In this document: positions 11,901-23,900 of the stretch, in pieces
Layout: every line of letters begins with the position of its first letter
Numbering within the stretch: the first letter of the stretch is position 1
Assembly (NCBI RefSeq): GCF_963576615.1
Contig: NC_088708.1
Coordinates: forward strand, 8,990,001 to 9,054,000
Direction of reading: 5' to 3'
From: Watersipora subatra
Taxonomy: Eukaryota; Bryozoa; Gymnolaemata; Cheilostomatida; Watersiporidae
DNA length: 64,000 bases
Program-made: the position numbers and the translations under genes
The notes under the pieces: model-generated
Databases searched by the model: none
Seen by the model: only the letters and a program-made list of their open reading frames with translations
What the model was told of the DNA's origin: nothing

Positions 11901-14900
11901 ACCTTTTTAGAGTCGTGCTCCCTCAAATTTATTTTATATCATCTCAAGCAAGTCTCATTTACACTATACTCTCAATTCCTGCTGAGAACTACTTTTTCAA
12001 CAACCAACAGTACCCTTTCTTTTTTCCATTATCACTTTGGCCGTGGGCTGTATGACAGTGGAATTTCTAGTTTGTAATTTTCAATTGTGTCGTTTCAATT
12101 TCAAATGTGCTGTTGCTCTCATATTTTCGGTTTCGGTAAGTCTCTAAAAGCTAAATGCTTTTCACATGGAAAATTGTATTATCTGGAGTAAGAATCGCCT
12201 CTACATTCTCTCTCCGTTTGGTCAGACAAAGTAAGTCCGATATCTCATTTTTACGTTTATACCAGTATCGAGAGGCACCACAATCATCCCATCAAAACTT
12301 TGAATACATCGAGATTCTGCTGTTGCAGTAATCTTTTTTATACATATACTCCTATGTACTTGTTTATTTGTTCTCTTAATTTATTTGAACTGCACAAAAG
12401 AATATTTCTCATGATATGAAGTTTAAAAGTTATGATGATAAATGTTGTACAGTAGATGCTGTAACGAAAATTCCAGATAACATAAAAAAAATTTGACAAG
12501 TTTTTGCTTCCTACTACATAAAAAATTCCCTATAATGTAAAGTGTCAAGTCGGGTGAGTTCTCAAATCCAATTTGAATGTTAATCTATCTTGCTGCACTT
12601 GCAAAAGAAAAAATGCTGTGCGTATAGCGTTATACCTATTATATATACAACTTTTGCAACAATCTAGTTCATCGTGATAGATTGCCAGATGTGCCGACAA
12701 AGCACTTGTAGGGTAGCTGCGCATTGTTAATAAATACAAAGGCGATCGATTGGTGCAGGTGTTACAGCATCAGTCCACCAATCGGAGTGTCACGAGTTAG
12801 AGTATCGTCGAAAGTTCTCTTTTATCTTAACCTTGACCCCTGGATACAGATAGACTGCGAACAGGTAGTACTGCTTTTTGTAAAATATTTGTTATGTTTT
12901 ACTTTGCAGAGTACACTTTGCAGTTGAGAAAAATAAGCAAATCGTTGTAAATGAATGTCAAAGATGTAGAAGTTATTGTAGAATTACCGCAATAACTGCC
13001 TGTCTTTAAAACCAGTGAGATTGATCATAAAAAGGAGCAAAGTTGTCAATGCAAATTAATAATGCTGCAATTATGGTACAACCCACAAAGTAAAAAAGTC
13101 AAGTCAAGTTTTTCCTTTTGTATGCCCGGAGGGGTGAGTTTGGAAAGATCTTGGAACGGATTAGGCAATTTACATGTATTTTACTGTTATAATGTAAAAT
13201 CTCTATAACGCAAACGTTTCTGGAACGGAATATTTTCGTTGTAGGAGCGCATACTGTATATGTTAAATAAAAATAAGTTGTCTGTACTAAGACTTTTTAT
13301 TACCCAGGCACCGATGGACATTCATTAGTGCCGATATATAAATCTCAATGTCCGTCTGTTCAGTCTTAGCGATAAAGTTTTAGTAATGATACATCAATTC
13401 TCCAGTTCTGGAGGCATTGAGCTTATCCATTAGCCTAAGCGTTCAGCTAAGTAAAGCTAAGTAAAGCTTTGATCAGCTAAGATTTTTATTACATCGTTTA
13501 AAATACAGCATAACGGCGTTACGTCACATGCAACAATTACCAGCTGGCCTTACTAGGTAAATTTCTGGCATTGCACAGGGAAACCAAAACAGCTTATAAA
13601 CAGTTAACGGAGTAGATAAGGTAATGTAAGTAATGTAATGTTTATAAGCTGTTTTTATTACCCGTGTAACGCAGGGCATTCAGTTATATATAGTAAAACT
13701 ACTATATAACTATAGACTATGAAATGAATTGATAAAATTTAAATTAATTTTATTTAATTTAAAACAGAAAATTAATAAAGATCATTAACGGAATAAACTT
13801 TCAGGACTACTGCAGCAATGGTTGAAAATTGGCTATGGGAAAGATAGCTCCAAAGAGTTTCAAGTTAGATGGTGATAGTTCCCTTCACTCCAGAGCTACT
13901 ATTTCTACTGGTACATCTGGTTAAACTAGCTTGACTAGACGTCAAATTCTTTGCTTACCACTCACGAGATATATTATTCCCATTCGTATCCACCCGGCTA
14001 GCTTCTCTACCTGCGCCCCAAGAACCAGTTGCGTGATGGCAACGAGGCAGAACTGAATAAAGCCATGGTGGTAAAGAAGTGACAGCGGTAACCTCCAGAG
14101 CTGCTGATAGCCACCACTGTATGTCTGGTCACCTTTGCTGTTAGTCTGTTAAAAGGCATTTTAAATTTTTTGTTCACTTTTTCAGAGATTCATTCATATT
14201 AATCTACCGAGTACTCTACTCAGGTTGGCATAGGAAACTTAATTTTGTTTTAGTCCTCTAAAAGGTGTGCAAGAATCTAATGTGATTGGCTTATGCATTG
14301 GTACCAGTTTTGCTCCAAGAGGTGCAACTGATAGCAAATAAACTAATGGATTTGGACAAAATTATAACAAAATTATTTATAGTTCCGTCTTGTAAATGGG
14401 CATCTGCTCAAACTATGATATAAGGGAAGACTTCATGTATGTTCAGCTTGCGGCTTACCTCTTTTATGTCGATGACTCCATCGAGTATGTCATTTGACTC
14501 TAGTGCATTCTTGTCCACACTCACTGAAGCAAACTCTTCAATGGCAAGGTCTTGGAAGCTCAAGTAGCACGTTCTTCCATGGCAACCCGCTTGGCTACAG
14601 TGTTCAGGGCCATTCAAGTGCCATAGACCAAAGAGAAACTGGCAGTGAGCATGGCTGACCAAGATGCAGTCCCCTAGTGAAGTACAATGGCATCTTATTA
14701 CAAAACACGGAGCGAGATCAATCATGCCAATAGATGACACTAGTTCAGCAATTATATGATACATACATATTGTGCTAGATGGAAGCCGGTTTTTCTCACA
14801 ATTTGCCAGATGGAGTGGTGCATGTCAAAATTAGAGCACTTGAGAAGAAACCATGTTATAAAAAATCAGAGAATAGTATTAAAATAGGTTAAATAAATGA

Positions 14901-17900
14901 CTGAGTGAGACTTAATCGCTACAGATCTTTACCAGAGAAATTGATTGCGTATGGAGTTGACTAGCCTGTCTTGACAAACTGTTGTTTTTGCGAAGTTGTC
15001 CCCCGTCGCGCGGGCGAGCAACACAACAGCTTGTCACAAGATGTACTGCACCTGATGCATCAGCTGCACTTATAGGGAGTTGTTCTCTTCCATCTATGCG
15101 GCTTGGTTGCGATGTTATGTTGGTCGCTCCATTGGTAATCATAACGGATTTCACGCAAAAATTTATGTAGAAAAAAATAAGATAACAACGTTTAACCAGC
15201 GACTAGTCTCTGCAGTAAATTTTAGTAGAACTTGAGAACTTAGGCAACAACGGCAACTAAACATGTCGTTATTTGTGCGCTCAGTTAGTTTAATTTCTAT
15301 TTTTGTATCAGTCAGTTTTATTTGTTTTTATGGATTTAATTTTCAATTTATTTTATTCTTAAGTTTGACTAAAGTTCACAACAGAGTTGTAAACAACCAA
15401 CAGTCTTTGGTTAAACGTTGTAATCTTATTTTTTTCTACATAAATTTTAGAGCGAAATCAGTTATGATTACATGTACATGATTACCAATGGAGCGACCGA
15501 TATAACATCGCAACTAAGCCGCATAGACAGAAGAGAACAACTCCCTATAAGTGCAGCTGATGCATCAGGTGCAGTACGTCTTGTGACAAGCTGTTGTTGC
15601 TCGCCCGCTCGACGGGGGACAACTCCGCAAAACAACAGTTTGTCAAGACAGGCTAGGAGTTGACCCTTTGCATCATTTTAGTACCCTTAAATGGAATGTG
15701 CCAAACTTAGCATTGCTCATGTGTTTGATTGGGTTATCTTTTTATAAATCTGTGTTATGGAATTGCCAGAGTGGAAATGGTTAGGTGTTGGGACTGGTGA
15801 CATTCTCCTGGACACATCAGTTGTGTAAAAGAAATGAGCGACGTTATTCAAGAACCAATACATGCTTCAGCTTCTCTAACCCGCATCTTGTCAGTTATAA
15901 AAATTCTATAAAAGCATCGGCCAAAATTAAGGTTTCTGTTCTCCAGTTAAGGCCTCTCGTCTATCATAGTCTCTTTATTTTTACAATACCTGTATATCCA
16001 TAGCAACAAGGTTTAAATTTGTGAACTTCAAATCCCCCTCTAATGACCAATTTTTTTCTGCCATCACAAGTTGTCCCATTCCGCCACAAGTAATTAGGAA
16101 CCTTATGTTCTTTTACAAGATCATCACACTCGGTCTCCGTTGTTGTACCTGTAACATGCAAGCTGATATCATCACAGGATGAAGGTGCATTCTCATATGA
16201 GCTTCATGTCTCGGCAACAAGCTCAATGGACTAATGTGATGAAATAGAAACCTATGCTTCAAAAACCACGGTTAGCGGCGGACAGTGATAGCAAGAGTTG
16301 AATGCTGTTCAACTTTTGCAGGTGACCCACAGACCAAACCTTCCAAAAATGTTCTAAACAAGTGAAGGCCCGCATGAAATTGCGTTCGACTCAGCTTGGC
16401 CGATATGGGAATCCCACTAAACAACTTCTGTGTTCAAGTGGGCACGAGCAACCAAGCGTCATCTCACATTGTTTTGCTTCATGAGACCCATACAGCATCT
16501 CAAGGCCACTATGGGAACCAAGCTCTAGATGCTAAATATTAAACCTCAGAATAAATTCAGTTGTAAGAATTTTTGCCGACTCATGTAAGATCATAAAAGA
16601 TTAGACTAAAGACTGGCATGACGTTACAAATTAGTTACTGTTTTTGCAAGGAACTCCTAAAAGATGGATATTCTTAGAGGCACTAAAAGTCCAGTTACCT
16701 GCCCCGATACCAAAGAGCTCGCAACAGCCAAGACTATTCTCAGTCACACCGTGCCATTTAGCTATCTTACTGGATACTGCTATGTCGAATCTCATGCATG
16801 GAGCGAACGTTGCTCCAAATCTAATCATTATGAGTTCGTTTGGCCCTATCCATATGTTAGGCAAATCAAATTCTTCCACTTCTTCTTCCCCGCCCCATGT
16901 TTCTTGGTCTACAATATCATCAAAGTAAATCATTTTATGGGCATAATGTGAATGAAAATCAGTAATGCAGTTTACATGTAATGCATTCAGAACTTATTTC
17001 AGATGGCAGCTGGAATAATATATCTAACTGAATCCCTAGGATAGTTCATATTAGTTTTTCAAGAAGAATATATTTTAATTGTGTGTATCTCAGCTTGGTT
17101 TATAGAAATAGCATTCTTATGGGCTGATATATTTCAGGCAACATATCTCAAGCAATATCTCACAGTTTATTCCATAGGATTTTATATCTGTGCTATGAGA
17201 TACTACATAAATATTCCAGTTTCTTCCATGTGATAATATATCCGAATTTAGGCCAGAAAGTAATACACCTAACTGTTTTTAATCTGTTAATATGGTCCAG
17301 TTTGTTCTCCTTAATGACATGTCAATTTAATCGTTTAATATTACCCCACAACCAAACGAGCGGATGCGAAGTGTGGGAGTTTTTATGATAAATGCATGTG
17401 CACACAACTTATGAAAATTATTCATCAACAATGAGACGAACCCTTGTTTGAAAATTTCATCAACAAATTTAACCATCGTTTTGTAGATTAGTTAAAGTAT
17501 AATAACGATACAAAACACATATAGGCCTATTTAAATATGTTACCAAGTCTTTGTAAATTATCGAAATTCTCTAAAAACTTACCCATCTGATCGGATTATA
17601 CACAAATAGACAGATTTATTAGGACGAAAATCGTCACAAAACGCTTGAAAAGCTTGGTTTAATAAAAGTTAAGACCGGAAATTGAAACGGCGGTCGACAG
17701 AGAATAGAACGATGAAGTCGTGCGCATTTCGCGAAAAAATAACGTGCACATTTCACCAGTCTATGGCATTGTTTACTTGTAATCGAATTTATTCAAAGGT
17801 TTCTGTAATAAACGTCGACCGTTTGAGGCGTTGACCGATTTATAGGTACGAAATTGTGGTACACAGTTTATCAGCTTATGTTTTTTGTCTAATCACCGAA

Positions 17901-20900
17901 GGCTTCATTATTTAAAACGTTAGCCGAAATTCTTTACAACTTATGTACAAGCTAGGGCTGAACTACAACGCACCTTTATGACGAGAACCTTTTTTTATTT
18001 TGCTCCAGTTTGCAGAAAACTTACAGAAGCGTTAACGCTCATACTTGCTTTCTGTTAAAGATCGCTATCAAAACCATTCTACATTCAACGCAACCAACTT
18101 GTGTTGTCAACCAACTTGTCAAACTGTGTATAGTAGTACACAGTAGCTTGCCATTTTACTTCTAATTTTGCATTTCATAGTTATAATAAAAATATTTCCT
18201 TATTGTTAATTGTTGTTAAATTACATTATTAAATTAGCATTATTAGCATTAATGGTTTCAACCCAACTTTACCTCCAAAATAAATTGTTAGTTGCACTTT
18301 TTTAGAGTCGTGCTCCCTCAAATTTATTTTATATCATCTCAAACAAGTCTCATTTACACTATACTCTGCAATTCCTGCTGAGAACTACTTTTTCAACAAC
18401 CATCAGTACCCTTTCTTTTTTCCATTATCACTTTGGTCGTGGGCTGTATGACAGTGGAATTTCTAGTTACTCTTTGTAGAATAATATTTTATAGATAGTT
18501 TTTTCTTTAGGATAAAGAAATACCATTCTTTGTTACCATGAAATATTACACGTATATCCCAATGGATTCCATAGTATAATGTGTTACTTGGATCGTCTTA
18601 GATATGCCTATAGCTAAAAAATGATATACCCAAGGCTAATGATATGCCCATACCTATGATATCTCCACGGTTGATGATATGCCCACAGCTAATGATATGT
18701 TTAACTATGGATATGCCCATGGCTGATGATATGAATTGGTGGGGGTAATTGGACTCACATGAAATGCGTCGGATGGGAGTGATGCCAATCTGTGTGACGC
18801 CTCCAATAGCAAGCAGGGTTGTGATCAGCAATGCCTGTAGTGCAGTTACAACAAAAATGAACCACGGTGTGTAGGTCTTTATGTTGCTCAGTTGAGTCCG
18901 GAGTATGGCCATTTCTTTGTCCTTTGCTTCGAGTTTATCTTCAGACCCTATCTCCCCAAATATTGCTCGAATTTTTTTTAATCGTTTTTTTGCTCCCGAT
19001 TTAGACTTTTCTTCTCGGTTATCAGAATAATGTTCTACGAGAATTCATAAACACAGCGCTAGAATGATGTCATAGTAATTATTCAGCATGCTGGCTTGTT
19101 GTTTAGCCTACTCTAGTAAACAAATGTTCCTAAATTTCATATATTTGACTCCATTAAGGCTGGTTCACACTCTATCACTGTATGTCAGTATTGGTCACAC
19201 AATACTTCAGTGATCGTCTGCGGTAACAATGTTCACACTAACACAAACTAATTCGCGGAAATGATTAAATACTAGTCCAGCAGCAACTACCATGAAAGAA
19301 AATACATGTGATCAAGCAATCCACGACAGCCACTTTGATGCACATCGCACGGGCTGTCGCAGATGCTCGGCGAACTATCTGTAAAGTTTGTCAGCTGCAA
19401 TTTTTCACGACGTATTTGTGTTGCTTTGACAGTATCATCAGTTCATGGTGCACAATAACCGCCAAAAGGAAAACACCAACATACTGGATACAGCGTGAAC
19501 CAGTCTTCAAATGGTATTTGGTTTTAACAGAGTTCACACAACTCTGTCTAGTTGCTCTTCATCAGAAAACTCACCTTTAGCAGCTTTTAAAGCCTCTTCT
19601 ATCTCTACGCGCTGTTTAATTAGCCCCATTCTAGTCGCCTCTTTTGATGCCATCTGCGCTTTGTGTAAGACGTTTCTTTCATAATCTAAAAACTTTAGAT
19701 AATGTCTGTAACCCTGCTGGCCATACAATAACTGATTTTCCTTTTTCTTTCCTGCTGGTGACTTTTTTCTGTTGAGTTCTTGGAATTCCTTGCTCGAAGA
19801 AGAACTGGCTACAAGTACAAGAGTGATTCATTTGATCGCGTTGATGAACTGCAAGCTAGGAGTTGTCATTTTATTTCTCTGAGAGCTCATAACGCTCAGT
19901 AATATATTCAATAAGTCACTTGTTGTGTGGTTTTCAATATTTGTGCGTGAATATGTCGTTGTTGGAAGCGCTAAACAGTTTTTTCTAATGCTCATTTTAT
20001 CCTAAACCTTTGTATACAAAACTTGGCATTTTAACTTACGGTAAATATGCATATCTATGCGATCTGTATCAATCACATCTATCACCTATATTTGTCTAAA
20101 AGAGATACTGTTTGTTATTAGATTAGTCCACAGCTGCCACGCCCAGCAAGTGCTCAAGTTTAGCTTTGATCATATTACCTGTATTCTTTTGTTCCATATT
20201 AGTGTAGTCTGGATTCAATAACGCCTTATTGTTAAGTTCCAAGGTTGGTTGTATTCTTGTTTCCCTCTCTACTGCCCTGTCGTAGTCTTTGTTTATACTT
20301 GTTATAAGAGATTCCTCGCTGACCAGTTCTTCGCTACCCCATAATTCATAGTTGGGTCCTTTTCTGCTATCTGACTAGCATCAAGGCATAATAGTGAGTA
20401 TGTTCTTTTATCACAATAATGTAAAGAAACACAAAGATGCTTTGCATACTGTGGAACCTTGGTTCTCGAACGCTTCGGTTCTGGGCCAACTCGGTTTTCG
20501 ACCAAAAAATTTGAGATTTGTTTGTCTTGGATTTCGAACATATTTTTGGTTCTTGACCAAATCGGAGCATGCGCATTGAAATTAAATGTTCGGAACAGCT
20601 CCGTAAACAGCATGGAAACATTCGTTAACAAAGGGAGAAGCAAGTTACGCTTCATAAAATCTTTACAAAAAGGAAGGAACCATCTGGGACGACGTCTCCT
20701 CTGCCGAAGAGATTTGCTAGGAGTCAACTCTTCCAGTCGAGTTACCCTAAATTGTTTTGGAGGAGGATTCTCGTTCAAAGATGTGAAGTAAATGTGCCAT
20801 GCTGTTTATATTTTCTTTTTCACAAGATTTGTAATATAACTTATCTGAGCATTTTTTGCTGTTTCATTATCAATTTCTGCGTTTTTGGTATTGTACCTTA

Positions 20901-23900
20901 ACCTTTAATGTTTTCGATGTTTTAAGAGCAAAGCATACAAAATTTTTACTTGTTTTTTTTCTTTTTTCAGCATCATAGATAGAAAATCTTTTTTTTAATT
21001 TAACACGATCTATATCTACTCATTTTTATTTATAGTATGCAGTATACTATACAGTTTATGGTGTAAAATGTTAAAAATAATACTTTACCAAAGTTTTTTT
21101 TCTCGACTTGGAACGGGTTCAAATTTACATACATAAATTCTAATGGAAAAATTTGTTTCAGATCTTGAACAACTCGATTTTCGAACAACCTTCTGGAACG
21201 GATTATGTTCGAGAACCGAGGTTCCACTGTACTTTGATAGACGCGCACACACACACACAAAAAAGTACAGAGTGTTATAGATAACTACGTAGAGTGTTAG
21301 AATAGGTTAAAGTTACTATCATTTTCCAGGTTTGTGTTTCTCTCCGTGGACACAACAGTTATGTTTTTGGTGCTTCTGCACTCTTCAGGTGACTTGTGAT
21401 GTATACACCACCAGTCACCTGAAAATACATCACAAGTCACCTGAAGATACATCACTAGTCACCTGAAGGGTGCAAAAGCACGAAACAGAGCTGTCGCGGG
21501 ACCCCAGAAAGAAACATCAACCAGAAAAAAGATAAGTAGCTTAAACCTATTCTAACAGTTTAGTTATTTATAGCGTATAGCAAAAACTTTGAATTCACTT
21601 CAAATAAGTTTGACTTACTAAACACACACACACACTTAAAACTAAGTTCTAGTACATATTATTAACTTTTTTACTGATTTTCAACTTTTTATCTCTAAAA
21701 TTTTATCACTTATCATTTTCTGCCTTCGATTTTGCTATAACTTTTGGCGGACCTGTTTAAAGGTTGACTTGCAATAAATTTCACATTACAGTTATTTGAT
21801 ATGAAAAGATTCACCATGTCTTACTCTGTTGTGTTGTAGGTGCAAAATATGTGGGAATGTGATTACAAGCTCTTCAAAGCTAAAAAACGAACAGTTAATC
21901 GTAGCCACACGAGACCGCTGTAGTTTGGATTCTCTTTCCAAAACGACTCAAATGAGACGTACTTGTTACAGGATGGTTTTGGTTTACACTTTCATGCAAT
22001 CTCATTCGTCAAAATATTTTCACAAATATCCTTCACGCATGCAATAAAACCATGTCTATTGTTCTTACGCGTCTATTTTATCGTCATTGTAATGCTGTCA
22101 CTTTTAGCACTGATATCTTACAACTTACTGTAAGAAATCGTTAAACTTTTCAACCGTAGCTCGAATGAGTACATATCATTGTCTGATAATCATGACGAGC
22201 CTGTTGGTTACCTGTGATAATCGAAAAGTGCTGCAAAAATTATTTTCGAAGTATTGGGTCACATGATCAGATTACGACTTGACGATTAGTCCAAGCCGAA
22301 ACAAAACTGTAAAGTAGTGAGCATCTATATTTGATACGGGGTCTTCGGTAAAACCCGAAGTGTTTGTCATAAACTAGTGCTACAATAAGTTTTATATTGA
22401 GCTTTTTATTGGCCTTTCAATTCACGTGAGGACATCACTTGACAAGACGATAACCAAACTGTAATGAATACGTCAAATAAATAAAGAGATTCCAATCTAT
22501 GGCGGCTTTTCGCTTTTGAGCTTTTAAGAGCTTGTAATCCCATTTCCACGCGTTTGGCACCTACAACACAACAGAGTAAGACATGGTGAATCTTTTGGTA
22601 CCAAATAACTGTAATGTGAATTTTGTTGCAAGTCAATCTGTAAAACTTTTCAACCTAATTCGGCAAGAAAATCCGAACAATGTTGTTTTGTAATGATGTA
22701 GATTTTTATTAGCAGGTTAAAAGAAGTTGTCTGACCACGGGACCTTCTGTATGAAGAGGTTGCAACTCCAACTTTGCTACTCGTTTTGAAGAGAAAATAT
22801 TTCAGGTCTACTACCGTATTTTACACACGAGAATTGCTGAACTGAAAGAAATCGGTCATTGTGTCTCTTTCAAGCATTGTGAAAATATTTTTGGCGAACT
22901 GCATCATGGTGTCTTTGTTATTTTGACGTATGTAGTAAGCATACTGACTGCCAAATTCGAACTCGAGCGAAAATTTTGTTGAATTCGTATGGTAAAATAA
23001 AATTTATATGGTGAGGTGAAAAAATCATCATGTTCCATTTCGTAAAGTGAAAAATCGTATATCAGGGTGGTCGTATCCTGAGGGTGCACTCACTGTATAT
23101 GAATCTCAAAGTTTGTGTATATACAGTGCACAGGAGGTTCGAAGATCCTGTCGGTCTTTCGAACGGGAGATTCAGAGACCCTCTCGTTGCAATGTGATTG
23201 CGATCAATCCTCTGCAATGCGGATTTTTCATTCATAGAAGATTTTAATTTTTATAGCTGGATATATACACAACAAACTGAGAAATATATATATATGGATA
23301 ATGTATATACAATTTTATTGGGCAGTCCATAATCTTTTATTTAAATTTTTTACGTATCGTGCCATAAAAGATAAAATGAATAAAGGAGAGGTATTGCCAT
23401 GTGATGCCATAAACGCAAAAACAAAATTTATACAAAGACTTGAAACTACTATGCTTATGTATACTTCTTAATTCTTTTGACCAAATTTTAAGAGAATTAG
23501 CACTATAATTGTTGAGGGCATATTTTGGTAAGTACAGAATAAAATGTGAATGTTTGGAGTCTCTACTTGAATGGGATATGCTTATGGAGCTCGGCTTCCA
23601 ATAGTTTACCATTCAAATTCTAGAACAATCAGAAAAAAATTTTCCGATTGTTTTGGTACCTGATGGTATGCAAACATTGAGCTCTAGGGCATTCCATGTT
23701 GGCAGTATGCCTTGGCCTAAACATTGTGTCATTCAAAAGGGATCTTTGTCAATATTTTATGTTTGTAGTCTATAATAATCTATTGCTTGTCGCATAACAG
23801 ACATGTTTATTGGTAGAAATACTGTGGTTAGATTCGTTCATAACAGTAGTAACTCCGCTCGTAGGTTGCGATTGGAAGCTTGTGTGATCGCATACTACCG

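Noticed and set aside
16644..16951. Two plus-strand ORFs of about 95 codons
   Set aside because: Antisense to iRhom exon 11, which has clear family similarity.
20302..20778. 158-codon minus ORF rich in Arg and Pro
   Set aside because: It is mostly Tigger-like MITE sequence; only its last part overlaps the real iRhom exon 8, and in another frame.
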